Source: Panorpa germanica (taxonomy: Eukaryota > Arthropoda > Insecta > Mecoptera > Panorpidae). Taken from it: a stretch of DNA of 64,000 bases. How positions within the stretch are numbered: the first letter of the stretch is position 1; each line of letters begins with the position of its first letter. Where the stretch lies: contig CAVMBN010000183.1 of the NCBI GenBank assembly GCA_963678705.1, positions 124,001 through 188,000 of the forward strand, in the 5' to 3' direction. Shown in pieces: positions 1-11,722 of the stretch. Below the pieces are notes generated by a model, which saw only the letters and a program-made list of their open reading frames with translations, was not told the DNA's origin and did not search any database. The position numbers were made by a program, and so were the translations under genes.

Positions 1-2364
1 GACAAACTAGGTAAAAGTCAATATTTTACAACATTAGATGTTGATAGTGGGTTTCATCAGATAGAAATGAAGGAATCTGATATTCCTAAAACTGCATTTA
101 ACGTCGAGAATGGACATTATGAGTTTAGACGTATGCCATTCGGGTTAAAGAACGCCCCCGCCACTTTTCAAAGAGTGATGGATAACATCCTCAGAGATCT
201 AATGCCCCACACTTGCTTAGTCTATTTAGATAATATACTAATATACTCGACATCGCTACAAGAACACATGGCAAAACTAAAATTAGTATTGAACAAACTG
301 AGAAGTGCAAATATGAAGGTGCAGATAGACAAATGCGAATTCTTGAAAAAGGAAACTGAATTTTTGGGTCACGTAATAACCCCAGAAGAAGTTAGACCTA
401 ACCCAAAAAAAATTGAGGCAATCAGAAAATTTCCTACACCAAAAACAATAACAGAAATAAAGTCATTGCTGGGATTAGTAGGGTATTATAGGAAATTCAT
501 AAAAGATTTCACCGGAATAACGAAGCCTATGACTAGATGTTTAAAAAAAAACGTAGCAATAAAACATGACGAAGAATACATCAAAGCATTTAACACAATG
601 AAGGAAATATTGTGCAATTCCCCTTTGTTACAATACCCTGATTTTCAAAAACCATTTGTATTGACTACAGATGCGTCCAATTATGCCCTGGGAGCGATAC
701 TTTCGCAAGGACCTATAGGATCCGACAAACTTATCGCATATGCATCGAGGACATTAAACGAGTCGAAACAAAATTATTCCACCATAGAAAAAGAACTCTT
801 AGCAATCATTTGGGCAACAAAATACTTTAGACCCTACTTATATGGAAGAAAATTCACCATGGTCACTGACCATAAACCACTTGTGTGGCTGGATTCATTA
901 AAAGACCCAAACATGAAAATGATAAGGTGGAAAACTAAATTGTCTGACTACGACTATACTGTAGAATACAAAAAGGGAAAGAAAAATACGAATGCAGACG
1001 CACTGAGTAGAATCAAAATAAATGCAATTGAAAATGAGGATTTTGACAGTCTATTTAACAATCCGGAAGTTATAACAGCTCTAGACGACTTCATGACGGC
1101 AGCGGACGCGCTAGATAACGATTGCTCTAGCCTGTACAATAACCCTGACGATACGGAGAGAAGTGAAGTAAACACACCAGTTTTAGAACCCTTACCGGAA
1201 ATAGTAGCAAATGAAAGACCTAACTCAATAACAGAGCACCCTCCTGTAATCCAAATACCCAGCGAGGAAAGCTCAGAAGATTCAAACACCATGCATTCAA
1301 AAGAAGATTCAACACCAGGCATCACGATCAGCGAGGACCCATTAGAAACTAAAAGAAACCAAATAATAATTATCTCTGAACCAACACCAATGCAATGTAA
1401 AAACACTAAAATCGACGGTAAAGAACAAATTAAATTAGGTATTCAAGGAAATCAAGAAAAACACGACTTATTAATATTCACACTAACCAAACTAAATCCA
1501 AATAAAACCTATTATATACACTGTGATGATAATATATACAAAATCTATAATGATCTAAAAATCAATACCTTCGATAAATACAAGCTAATACGTTGTATAA
1601 AGAGAGTTAGCATTGAAACGGATCCCGACGATCAAAAATACATAATTCAACAATATCATGAGGGAAAGACTCAGCACCGAGGAATAGATGCCACATATAA
1701 ATTAATTTGCGAAAGATATACGTGGTCTAGTCTACGTAAGGATGTTGAAAATTTCATCAATAACTGCAGCACATGTAAACAGTGCAAATATAACAGAAAA
1801 CCAATTAGAGCACCGCTAAATAATACCGAAACACCTGAGAGACCATTTGAGAAATTACATATAGATACGTTTGGTATAGACGATACCCAATTCCTGACTA
1901 TAATAGATGTATTTTCGAAATACACACAGGCATACAAAATCGCCAATAGGTCATCCACAGAAATTGCCGATAAACTAATACCGTATTTCTCACACCACGG
2001 CATACCCAATCATATTACGATGGATGGAGGAACTGAATTCTCAAATAATCTCATCAAAGAATTACTAGAATTACATAAAATTGAAATTCATATAACAACA
2101 CCATACAGACACGAAAGTAATTCTCCAATAGAACGGGCACATTCCACGATACTAGAACTATATCGTATAGTGAAACATAAACATGATCTTACACCCGAAA
2201 CAATCATGAAATATGCTATTATAGGATATAACGAAACTTCACATTCTAGTACAACATATAAACCTTTTGAAATAATAAATGGACACTTACAAACCAAGTC
2301 AGTATTGCTTATGGATTATGATAAAACACTCATGGACTTATACACCCAAAATCATAAAACTTAA
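1..2364 (+). pseudogene. pol: pol (RT, RNase H, integrase), 5' truncated, ends in a nonsense codon
   Basis: The frame is open from base 1. RT motif A (FTTLDVDSGFHQ) is at bases 34-60 and PFGLKNAPATF follows. The catalytic box reads YLDN at about 226-237, where the family has YLDD, so one metal-binding Asp is replaced by Asn. RNase H is readable (TTDAS, EKELLAI, TDHKPL). The integrase zinc site shows His-His (YHEG, HRG) and Cys-x2-Cys (CSTCKQC). The catalytic core shows HIDTF, MDGGTEF and SPIERAH, so all three acidic residues are present. The frame ends at a TAA at 2362-2364 where copy B has AAA (Lys). Known family role: copying the RNA genome to DNA and inserting it. The Asn substitution and the stop argue that this copy is inactive. 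Confidence 0.9.
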
Positions 2365-3214
2365 ATCTCAACCCTATACTCAAAAATTAAAGAAATAAAT
2401 GCAAATCGAAAAGAACAGGTTATTAATAAGAGAAATTTTACCGTTAAAGACCCAAACGTAAAACAAGGAGATATAGTATACCTCAACACTAAATCAAAAC
2501 TTTAAAGTACTAGAAGTGTCCGATACTTATATAGCTAAAATAGAAGACCAAAAAAATAAAAAATTAAGAGAAACACATGTAGATAACCTAGTGAAAACCA
2601 AAATGAAAAACCCAACTTCAAACGAACTTAACGAAGAAGGAAGTAATGTACTATTCGAATGCACTACACTACCTGTAGATAACATAGGAAAAACCAAAAT
2701 GAAAAACCCAACTCCAAACGAGTTTAATGAGAAAGGAATTAACGTCCTATTCAAACACACTACACTACCTGTCGATAAATCTAAGACAGATTATATTCTA
2801 CACCTAGTTCACGACAAATTTAACCCCAGAGACGAAAAACCAAGATACTACAACGGATTCGCAAAGGTAATAGCAAACGACACACCCAATTTCGAATACA
2901 TATTAAATAAAGCTAAAAGAACTAATAACCTCGTAGAGGGCCTATACAAACTCACGCGAGGCAGAACATTTGGACACACAATAAATCTTGTCTGCAATCA
3001 ACAAAACTGCCTTGACAAACTTGCCAAATTTCTAAAAGAATTTGAAAATTCACCAACCGAATTAATAATACGAATGCCCCGTATAGCACAAGGACTTTTT
3101 AATAGAACAAAAGAAGAGGTCCTAGAAGTATTTAAACGACATGGGCCTACAAAGCACAAATACATCATGCACTTAAATCCCAAAATACAAACGAATTATT
3201 TATTTATTAATTAA
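2365..3214 (+). pseudogene. pol C-terminal segment with macro-like domain, frameshifted
   Basis: This continues Pol past the nonsense codon, in another frame. Relative to copy B, 32 bp are missing near 2503, which causes the shift. The open part (2516-3214) has a twofold internal repeat built on KTKMKNPT and NVLFE...TTLPV. About 130 residues follow that resemble a macro domain (NGFAKVIA, then TINLVCNQQ, then RMPRIAQGL). Its role in the element is unknown; see the intact frame at 39230-41481. It ends at TAA just before the env region. Confidence 0.7.
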
Positions 3215-4360
3215 TTATAAATAAATATATTAAAATACAATCAACTACTAAGAAGTCCTGACTGTTGCAGGATCATTACCGCAATCAACACCTGCGATAT
3301 TAATTAATGCCGAATTATTAAAATCACTGACATAACATTCGCTAAACTAAACACTCTTAGTGGTTCAATCCTAGAACCTGATCACCTATTAGCAGAATTA
3401 CAAGCAATAAAAGAACATGTTGATTCAACAAAACATATCAAACTGCCTTACGATATTACATCAGAGAACATTTAACAATATGAAACTATTAGCAAAGTCA
3501 AAGCATACACCAATAAAAACTTAATCGTTTTTGTAATAAATATACCACTAGTAAACCCTAATATATTCACGTATTATAAACTATATCCAATACCCATACC
3601 TTATAACAATAAATTCCAAATGATTATTCCCAGAACCCAATACACCATTGTGAATGAGTATAAACATGTAGATTTTAATGCACCCTGCAAAGAAATATAT
3701 AACAATCAATTCCTATGCAAGCTTAGCGAACCACTCAACATCGAGGAAACCACCTGCAAGATAGAACTAATTCAAAACCAGCCAACCAGCAAATGTCAAC
3801 CCTTAGTGATTTCTCTAACCGGCATCAAGATCCAGAACATCGAATTCAACACCTGGATGTTAATCACAAATGACGAAACCAGTGGCACCTTAACATGCAA
3901 CAGCCAGCGTGACATACGTCTACAAGGAACGTATATAATACACCTTGCACGAGATTGTCAATTTTCTGTTTCAGATAATACTCTTCAATACATGGATATA
4001 GAATAAAAAGTCAAAGCTTGGAACACCATTTCCCTGCCGAAAATTCCAGAGATCCAAAACAAACACCTAAACATCTCTACCGTGACCAACCTTAAACACC
4101 TGGACCTGGGCAACGTAGACAAGCTACAGACCACCCTAGCCCTACTACCTGAAGACTTCGATGACAGAAAAATCTCAGACTATGTGCACATAATTAATTA
4201 TACATTATTACCCATATTATTCATAATAATCACTATTGTAGTATATAAGATAATCAAATATTTTAAAAAAATAAAAATAATAAAAAATGAAAATGCACAA
4301 GAAATAGATAGCAAAAATATTGAAGAGTTGCAAAAACCTTTTGCTACATTTGAAGCATAA
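3215..4360 (+). pseudogene. env: env remnant, lacking cleavage site and fusion peptide
   Basis: This matches the copy B envelope. The segment holding the furin-type site and fusion peptide is missing, with a junction near 3327 and a loss of about 610 bp. Stop codons replace sense codons near 3475 (CAA to TAA by comparison) and at 4004-4006. Open pieces at 3620-4006 and 4082-4360 keep the ectodomain cysteines and the C-terminal membrane anchor (about 20 hydrophobic residues ending TIVVYKIIKYF), followed by a basic cytoplasmic tail. The relatives are fusion glycoproteins of insect errantiviruses. This copy cannot make one. Confidence 0.85.
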
Positions 4361-4381
4361 GACTTTATTTTATAGGAGAGG

Positions 4382-4674
4382 TTTTATAGCACACATTCCA
4401 CACAAGACAGAACTAACAATGTCTCTTCAGTATCTTTGCTGACCAAGCACTCTAGAGATAGTAAAATAGTATATAAGTAATGTATTAGTCTTAATCTAAT
4501 TAGTTCAAGTTTATGTATAATCTGCATCGTGCAGATAGTAATTAGCTGGCTCACCATTTGAGTTCATGTATAAACTGCATCGCGCAGTTAGTAATTGAAT
4601 CAAATAAATATTAATTAAGTAAAATAAAATAAATTGTTTTTTTTATTAAAGTATAAATTATTCAAACTTTAATT
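4382..4674 (+). repeat. 3' LTR of errantivirus copy A
   Basis: The 293-bp LTR is nearly the same as 36077-36369 and 43261-43554. It follows a purine-rich tract (TAGGAGAGG). Its first base pair is TT rather than the TG of copy B. It contains a TATATAAG promoter box near 4470 and two short hairpins at 4520-4536 and 4573-4589 with ATCGT and ATCGC loops. It ends in AATT. Confidence 0.88.
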
Positions 4675-5771
4675 ATAATTTGCTAAAAGAGCAATAGGTT
4701 TCATTGAAACACTTAAATTAATAATATTAAGCGTAGTTAGTCTGTGCTGTTGACATAGGCAGTAGTATAACCCTACCTTATTAACGATGAGGGTATAAAA
4801 AAGTTATACGCAGACACAGTAAGCCTAGAATGGCTAGTATTATAGTTCGTCGAGGGTAACGACTGTATAAATATTGTATATACTAAATTGCTATCGGCAC
4901 GGGATGCCATTATTACCAGAATGGCAAAACTTCAAATGCAAGATTTAGTGTAATAGAGGGTTAAGCAGATTTTACTGGTATAAATGAAGAGCTTATCAGA
5001 CACCAGAAAGATACTACATGATCTTCAAGTCAAATCAACGCGTCAAAAGAACTATAATCGACCTGAAGTTTTGAAAAATAAGAACCCTGCACGACTTTAC
5101 TTGACTGTCACAAAAACTATCTTCAATCTGTCAATGCTAGAGTCAGGACTCGAGCTCGCTACACAATGCCTAAAATACGCATAATGCTAAAGTCTTAAGA
5201 AAGATTTTACACAATGTTTGCAGTTTTCTACTTCGTTTATCGACATTTGTTTAGTATAGTGTCATTAACCAGGCTAACTATGCTACAATATCATGTGCTT
5301 TATCACTTTATGACATATACACGATTGGGTAATGCTACAGTTGCAATGATTAAGCTAGCAGCGAAAAGTCAGTGTAGGATGGTATTATAAAACCAAACAT
5401 AGTCTGTGCTCTAACCTTGTTCTTTTTTGTAAAGAGTCTTAGCGATTTATACACTTGATAACATATTAGAAGTATTTCAGAATACCAGACTGGAGATGGT
5501 CATGATATATGATGAGATAAAGACCTATATATCTAAACAGTGCCTGTTAGTAACAGTTGAAGTTGCAATCGCCTAGCGTTTTTTGCATGAGATTGGAAAA
5601 ATGATAAGTTACTTAAAAGGAAATTTAAAAAAATTGCCATGAGCGATACATTACTCTTGTTCAGTGAAATTTTTACAGAACATATCAATAGGATGCAACA
5701 AGTAACTGAACGGTTTAACTGCCTTGCTATGTGAACTGTGTTTGATATTAATTGTAGTATGATATAAATTT
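4675..5771. other. Unassigned AT-rich stretch
   Basis: This lies between the provirus and a P-like fragment. Short open frames exist (for example 4984-5184, 66 codons), but none has a recognisable domain, a splice context or a second copy in the window. I see no RNA gene. Confidence 0.4.
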
Positions 5772-5998
5772 AGTAAAGACCACAAATTACACAAAAATAG
5801 ATGCATAACTTTGAGCAAAGTTCACTTCCTAGTATTTTAGTGGTGAGGGAAATTCCATTAAAGGTAGAAGGTGATTACAGTTAGCAGCTAGTAGGTATGC
5901 AAGACACTAACCACTATTTAATTATAAAAGAAAAGAAAAATAATTAAAATTAGTTCAATTTAAAAAAGATAGATGGTTTTTAAATTATATTTATTTAT
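5772..5998 (-). repeat. Fragment of the P-like element's 3' region
   Basis: The segment aligns with 45211-45430, the non-coding end of the P-element-like unit, over about 220 bp with many substitutions. Shared blocks include AAAAATAGATG and TTCACT(C/T)CCTAGTATTTT. It is a second, older scrap of that family and carries no coding sequence. Confidence 0.7.
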
Positions 5999-6013
5999 CA
6001 AAAAAAATATAAA

Positions 6014-6014
<1 letters not shown>

Positions 6015-6091
<77 letters not shown>
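6015..6091. repeat. (TA)n microsatellite
   Basis: This is an uninterrupted TA dinucleotide run of about 77 bp, directly right of the P-like fragment. Similar runs occur at 12498-12580, 17037-17097, 55120-55172 and 61355-61403. Confidence 0.97.
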
Positions 6092-6094
<3 letters not shown>

Positions 6095-6359
6095 AAACGT
6101 AAAAATAAATCAAGCATAAAAAAAACTCATAGCTATGACACCCGGTCTAGGAAAATCATAAAGAATGTGATTATTTTTTTTTTTTTTATTTATTTAGGCT
6201 TTGGCTTATTCAGCCTTCTTGCCATTGCTTTTATTTGTAAAATTATATAAAAATTTACATATAAATTATAATTGTTCTAATAAATACAAAACAAAATGAT
6301 TCTTTTAAAAAATTAAACTTAAAATTAAATACATACTAAATTAAATATTTTAACTTAAA

Positions 6360-9300
6360 TTACACTTCTATATTATTTTCTATCACAAAGTTTGTTAATA
6401 TTTCCGCCGTTGCTTCACTTGTCATTAAACAGGACATATTGACTGGGAACTGTGTTACATTACATAAATCATTTAAAAGTCTATCAATTTTTGATGTTAA
6501 AAGATGACACCCTAGAATTATATGGTCCAAAGACCCTTCTTCTCCACATCTACAATTTGGTGTGTCTTTTATATTTATTTTGTATAGATGAGCTGGACAT
6601 CTAGAATGCCCAGATTTCATTCGACAATTTGTTGAAATATATCTCCGTGAATGATTTTTATTAAACCATGTGGTTGTTGGAATTTTTTGATTCGCTGCAA
6701 AAAAAAATTTTCCAGTACTTTGACTTTTCTCATTATATATATTCTGCCATTCTGCCATACAATTTTCTTTAATTATTTTTTTGGAATCATTTATTGACCA
6801 ATTTATTTCGATTATTTCCCCATCTACACAAGCTTCTTTGGCCAGTTTGTCAGCCATTTCGTTTCCTTTTATGCCTACATGTCCAGGAATCCAAATAAGT
6901 TTAACATTGATATCATTTTTTTCCATTTTTAAAAGATATTCTTTAATTGAACATATTTTGTTATTATTATTGTTTTTGAATTTATTGTTATTTAAAGATA
7001 CACAAACACTACGAGAATCTGTGAAGATTAATATATTTTTATTGTCAGTTTTTTGTATTATTTCTAGTAATTTCATAATTGCTGTTATTTCTGTATTATA
7101 AGAATTTGTGATGTTGTTAAGTTTGTATTTGTACTGTTGATCTGTATTATAATTGAAAATGCCAATTCCTCCAGTTTTAGAGTTTTTTTCGAATGAACCA
7201 TCGGTAAACCATATACTCCAGTTTATATCATCTTTTGTTATATATTCCATATATTTTTGATAAGTTATTTCCTTACTGTCATTCTTATTGAACAAATTTA
7301 TTTCTGTATGTATTGTTGTCATGCTTATTTCTAATGGAAATTTGAAAAAAGGTATAATGTTGTGTACCTCTAAGTTCAAGTTATTATATCTATCAAAACT
7401 AGTTAAAAGTGCCGGTTTTTTATGAGTTGTCCAATATGGTTTATTATAAAGAACATATAGTTTAGATAATCTTGTATTTAAGGGGCCACATGAGTTATGT
7501 CTGTTTTTACAAAAGAAACTGTCTGATATTTGTTGTATTCTGATATTTACCGGAGGAATATTAGTTTGATAGTTGAGGATTTGGATTGGTGTTGAAACCA
7601 TTGCACCTAATATTATTCTTAAACATTTGTTTTGTATAATTTCAATTTTTTTTAATCTTGAGTTATTTGCGGTGCAGATCATAGTACTAGAATAGTCAAT
7701 ATGCGGTCTAACAATAGCTTTATATATTTTTATTAAGGTTGTTGGGTGTGCGCCCCATTTGTATCCTGCTATACATCGCATCAAATTTAAGCCTTTTTGA
7801 CATTTGTTAATAATATGTGCAATTTCTTTCGCCCAAGTGCTTTTCGTATCAAAGAATATACCCAGAAATTTGGTATTTGAAGTAACAGTTATATTTTTAT
7901 TTCTGGTGGTTATTTTTGGACTGCAGTTTATTCTATGCCTTGTAAATATAACTATTTTACTTTTTTCTGACGATATATTTAATTTGATTTCCTTTAATAA
8001 AATATCTAGTTTTCTTAATTTCGATTGTAATCTGTTTTGAGCTATATCTTGTGTATGACCCATACTATAAATAACCATGTCATCTGCATACATCAGTACT
8101 GTTGTGTTGTTATCTGATAATGTTGTTAACTTTTCTGTGTATATGTTGAATAATAAGGGAGATAATATTGAGCCTTGTGGAATTCCGTGATTACATAGTA
8201 TAGGACCAGTTAACTTATTATTGTATCTAACTGTTATTTCTCTATTTTGGAAGTAGTTTATAATCCAGTTGGATATTTTGGAAGATATACCTATGTTTTC
8301 TACTTTTTCTTTTAATATTTTTAGATTAACATTGTCATAAGCAGCTTCAATGTCAATGAAAGCAGCTATCATATAATGATTTTTACTGTATGTTCTTTGA
8401 ATATCGATATTCAATATGTTTAAGTTATGCTGTGTACTTCTTGTTTTTCTAAACGCAAATTGTAACTCAGGTAATCTTTTATGATGTTCGAGATACCACT
8501 CCAGTCTGTTTTTGATGATGGATTCCATAGTTTTGCCCATACATGATAGTAAAGTAATTGGTCTGAATGATTCTTCTTTGTTTGGATCTTTTCCTGTTTT
8601 TAATATAGGAACAACGATATGTTTTTTCCAGTCTAATGGTATATCAGCAGTGTTTAATGACAGATTGTATATTTGTGTAAGATGATTTATTGCATTGTCA
8701 GGTAAGTTTTGTATCATTTTGTAATTTATTCTATCAAATCCTGTGCTACTGTTTTTATTATGATTTAACGCGAATTTTACTTCATTTTTATTTATGTTAT
8801 TATCTAGAAAATTATCTTTTACGATGGTGGTGGTAGTAATATTTAAATTGTTGTTCTGTGGAAATTTTTTTTTAATGAATTCTTCTATTAAATTTTCATT
8901 ATCACTTATCCTTTTAGTACTATAGCTTTTATTGTTAATTTTTCTTATATTATTCCAGACAATGTTGGTTGTTGTGTTTGGGTTTAAATTCTCGCAGAAA
9001 TTTTGCCATTTTTTTTTTTTTCTGGCTCTAAAATATCGTCTGGTTTTAGCTTGATGTTTTTTATAATTTAAATAATTCGCCATTGTCATGTTTTTATTAA
9101 AAATAGTTAGTGCTAATTTTCTTTGAGCTATCATTTTATTGCACTCAGTGTCCCACCAAGACGGTTTTATTTTATTAGGAGTTATATTATACAATCTGGT
9201 AGATGGGATATGTATGTCTGCCGAATTATTAATAACATCTCTAAATTGGTTGTATTTGTTTTCAACATCTTGGGGATTACTTGTGATTCCATTTGTGCTA

Positions 9301-10088
9301 AGGTTTGAAATTCTGCTTTCTATTTCAAGGCTATATTTCTCCCAATCTGCTTTTCGGAAATTTCTCCTCGTTAAATATTCAGATGTACGGTAACGGTCTT
9401 TATTATAGTCATTCAAACAGAAAAAAATTGGGTAGTGATCACTACCTAAGCTATCTGCAAGAACTTGCCACGAAGTAATTTGTTGTGTTAACGTCATTGA
9501 TACCAATGTGAGATCCAATATACTGTCCCTTGTACTGAGATTGCTTACTCTAGTTGGTTTATCATCGTTGATAATATTTAGATTTTCGTTTTCTATGAAA
9601 TCTAACAATTCGTTACCTTCATACTGACTACCTGGACAATTTATATCCCAAGCAAGATTAGTCGCGTTAAAATCTCCAGCAAGTATAACAGGAACATCTA
9701 TTTGTTGTTTTATCTGTGACCAATTAGAATTAGATAGTTTATGATTCGGTTTAGCATAGATTGATAAAATACATATTACATCAGTTTCGTTATGTGTTAA
9801 AATTATTCCAACTATTTCGACCGAATTAAATGGGTTATTTAGCATTACTCGTTTATATTTTATAGATTTATGAATCAAGATAGCAACACCCCCGTGGGGA
9901 TTATAGTTTGTATTCTGTATCCTATCTTCTCTTTCAATAAAATAACCTTTGATGTTGAAATTGATATTTTTTGTTAAAAACGTTTCTGATAGTATGCATA
10001 TATGTATGTTATGCTTCTGTAACATATGTTGTAGTTCCTCTTTAATATATCTGACTCCTCTGCAATTCCATTGAATAAAATTTATCAT
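6360..10088 (-). CDS. LINE ORF2: endonuclease, reverse transcriptase, RNase H (1242 aa)
   Basis: The protein nicks target DNA and primes cDNA synthesis from the LINE RNA. The AP-endonuclease-like domain fills about residues 1-220 (QWNCRG at the N-terminus, LAGDFNA, SDHYPI). RT covers about 430-700: SFRPITLLS, AFIDIEAAYD, GIPQGSILSPLLF and an intact YADD near 665. RNase H covers about 955-1085 (FTDGSF, NTEITAI, FTDSRS, WIPGHVG). A C-terminal CxC...H...C cluster lies near residue 1180 (CRCGEE, LDHIILGC). The start is the first ATG, about 206 nt after the ORF1 stop. I counted seven residue differences from the second copy and no stops. All catalytic motifs I checked are present. Confidence 0.95.
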   Translation of the reverse strand: MINFIQWNCRGVRYIKEELQHMLQKHNIHICILSETFLTKNINFNIKGYFIEREDRIQNTNYNPHGGVAILIHKSIKYKRVMLNNPFNSVEIVGIILTHNETDVICILSIYAKPNHKLSNSNWSQIKQQIDVPVILAGDFNATNLAWDINCPGSQYEGNELLDFIENENLNIINDDKPTRVSNLSTRDSILDLTLVSMTLTQQITSWQVLADSLGSDHYPIFFCLNDYNKDRYRTSEYLTRRNFRKADWEKYSLEIESRISNLSTNGITSNPQDVENKYNQFRDVINNSADIHIPSTRLYNITPNKIKPSWWDTECNKMIAQRKLALTIFNKNMTMANYLNYKKHQAKTRRYFRARKKKKWQNFCENLNPNTTTNIVWNNIRKINNKSYSTKRISDNENLIEEFIKKKFPQNNNLNITTTTIVKDNFLDNNINKNEVKFALNHNKNSSTGFDRINYKMIQNLPDNAINHLTQIYNLSLNTADIPLDWKKHIVVPILKTGKDPNKEESFRPITLLSCMGKTMESIIKNRLEWYLEHHKRLPELQFAFRKTRSTQHNLNILNIDIQRTYSKNHYMIAAFIDIEAAYDNVNLKILKEKVENIGISSKISNWIINYFQNREITVRYNNKLTGPILCNHGIPQGSILSPLLFNIYTEKLTTLSDNNTTVLMYADDMVIYSMGHTQDIAQNRLQSKLRKLDILLKEIKLNISSEKSKIVIFTRHRINCSPKITTRNKNITVTSNTKFLGIFFDTKSTWAKEIAHIINKCQKGLNLMRCIAGYKWGAHPTTLIKIYKAIVRPHIDYSSTMICTANNSRLKKIEIIQNKCLRIILGAMVSTPIQILNYQTNIPPVNIRIQQISDSFFCKNRHNSCGPLNTRLSKLYVLYNKPYWTTHKKPALLTSFDRYNNLNLEVHNIIPFFKFPLEISMTTIHTEINLFNKNDSKEITYQKYMEYITKDDINWSIWFTDGSFEKNSKTGGIGIFNYNTDQQYKYKLNNITNSYNTEITAIMKLLEIIQKTDNKNILIFTDSRSVCVSLNNNKFKNNNNNKICSIKEYLLKMEKNDINVKLIWIPGHVGIKGNEMADKLAKEACVDGEIIEINWSINDSKKIIKENCMAEWQNIYNEKSQSTGKFFFAANQKIPTTTWFNKNHSRRYISTNCRMKSGHSRCPAHLYKINIKDTPNCRCGEEGSLDHIILGCHLLTSKIDRLLNDLCNVTQFPVNMSCLMTSEATAEILTNFVIENNIEV

Positions 10089-10294
10089 TTTAACTGTTTT
10101 AATTAATTATTGATTTTTATATCTGTCCTTGGTCTTGTTGTTAGATTTATTTATATATTTTATTTTATTTTATTTTCTCTCCGTTTATATAATTATTGTT
10201 GATTTAATATTTTAGTAAATTTATTAAACGATTAGGTTTAGTGATGTGAATAGATTTTTTTAAAAATAAACTTAATTTATATATCGATGTTTTC

Positions 10295-11722
10295 TTACGA
10301 GTTTGGCCATTGTACACTAGATATTTGTTTCTTGTAGCTTCTAAGGGATTGGGATGTAATATTTGGGTCTTTGTTTGTATTTTTAATTTTGTCATCATTA
10401 TTTTTATTATATATTGATGTATAGCAGGTATCATTATCATTGTTTTCCATTGTAATATCAGGTGTCTCTTGGTTGATTTGCTTTCTGTTTTTTCCTTGAT
10501 TAGTTATCTTAAGGTATGTGTCGCTTTCTTCATTGTTAGGTTTCTTTTCTTCTCTTCTTCTTTTTGGAATTGGTTCTTTAGTGGATGTCGTAGGTTGTGG
10601 TTGACTGTAAGATCTTTGTAACGAGTAACCTGTATTTGATTTATTCACTCTGGTATTAGTTCTTCTGGTTAAAGGGTTTGGTTTGTATGTTGGAATTATG
10701 TTGATACTATTGTATTTATTAGTGATATTGGGAAAAGTCTCATTGTAGTTTAGAGCTTCGAAAGAGTTTTGAGTTCTTACTGAGTATAAATAGTCTGTAT
10801 TTTTTTCTGTTAATTCTAATTTTGCTTCATAAAAACTGAGATTGTGTTGGGCCATGAGATCTTTTATCTTGATTTGTCTTTTTTTTTCAGGACATTCATT
10901 GTCTGTAGCCTCGTGGTTAAGTTTACAATTTATGCATGTCGGATTAGGAGATGTGCATGCAGTACGTAAATGATCTTCACTTCCGCAGAATTTACATTTT
11001 GCTACTTTTGCTCTACATTTTGTGGCTGCATGTCCAAATTTAAAACAATTATAACATTGTATCGTCTGTTGTACAAATGGTTCACATGCTCGTCTCACTC
11101 TCCACATGTAAACATAAGCAGGAATAGCAAGTCCTTCAAAGAATAATTTCACTGTTGTACTGGGTTCATATTTAATAGCTCCGTCAACTCTTAGTTTTCG
11201 ATTTAACCTATGCACTCTCGTTACTTTAAAAGGTGGACACTCTATATTATTTAATATTGTATCTTCCGAATATTCAATATCAACACCTTTTATAATAGCA
11301 ACTTTTGTGCACCAGTAAAATGGGATAAACGCTTCATACCCATTGTTTTTCAGCAATGTTGATTTGGTAATTTCGTTAGCTAGTACTGCATTAGCACATT
11401 GAACGATTACTCTATTTCTTCCCACTTTTTTAATTTCTATTATATTAGATTTATTGCTAATTTTACATATTATTTCTGCTAATTTAAGAGAACTAAAAAA
11501 TGTATTTCCATCACTATTATTTTTAACTATCATTACTTTATACGAGTCATATTTTGTTTCTGTGTTGTATAAATTATTAAATATTTTTTTAACATTGTCA
11601 CTATTGTTATTTAAGTTTTCTGTTATATCACTGGATGTTTTATCTGTAGGAATTGATTTGTTAGTCACAGAGTTGTTTTTATTGATCGGATTTTTATCGG
11701 GAGGTTCAACCTCCATATCCAT
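10295..11722 (-). CDS. LINE ORF1: Gag-like RNA-binding protein (475 aa)
   Basis: This is the nucleic-acid-binding partner of ORF2 in the LINE ribonucleoprotein. The N-terminal half is unremarkable, and an RRM-like fold is usual in this family but I cannot confirm it. Three zinc knuckles lie at about residues 222-280: CYNCFKFGHAATKC, CKFCGSEDHLRTAC and CINCKLNHEATDNEC. The C-terminal third is polar and low in complexity (Asn, Lys, Thr). The start is the ATG at 11722, about 200 bp inside the 5' end. The frame is open along its whole length. I counted four residue differences from the other copy. Confidence 0.93.
   Translation of the reverse strand: MDMEVEPPDKNPINKNNSVTNKSIPTDKTSSDITENLNNNSDNVKKIFNNLYNTETKYDSYKVMIVKNNSDGNTFFSSLKLAEIICKISNKSNIIEIKKVGRNRVIVQCANAVLANEITKSTLLKNNGYEAFIPFYWCTKVAIIKGVDIEYSEDTILNNIECPPFKVTRVHRLNRKLRVDGAIKYEPSTTVKLFFEGLAIPAYVYMWRVRRACEPFVQQTIQCYNCFKFGHAATKCRAKVAKCKFCGSEDHLRTACTSPNPTCINCKLNHEATDNECPEKKRQIKIKDLMAQHNLSFYEAKLELTEKNTDYLYSVRTQNSFEALNYNETFPNITNKYNSINIIPTYKPNPLTRRTNTRVNKSNTGYSLQRSYSQPQPTTSTKEPIPKRRREEKKPNNEESDTYLKITNQGKNRKQINQETPDITMENNDNDTCYTSIYNKNNDDKIKNTNKDPNITSQSLRSYKKQISSVQWPNS

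Larger units (their letters stand above)
1..4674 (+). mobile_element. Errantivirus-like LTR provirus, copy A (5' part outside window)
   Basis: This is the 3' part of a Ty3/Gypsy-group element with an envelope gene (errantivirus type). In order it holds RT, RNase H, integrase, an extra C-terminal domain, a damaged env and the 3' LTR. Nearly the same sequence recurs at 39230-43554 (copy B), which fixes the LTR edge and exposes the damage here: a nonsense codon and a 32-bp deletion in pol, a deletion of about 610 bp in env, and two env nonsense codons. The 5' LTR, gag and protease would lie left of the window. It cannot encode a full set of proteins. Confidence 0.9.

Noticed and set aside
954-1406. 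150-codon minus-strand frame over pol
   Set aside because: It is the antisense shadow of the acidic, Ser-rich Pol spacer. The same shadow appears at 39216-39641. No domain is seen.
10204-10440. 78-codon frame overlapping the end of LINE ORF1
   Set aside because: It is present in both LINE copies but is an alternative frame of ORF1. Its length differs between copies because of a small indel, so it is not constrained.
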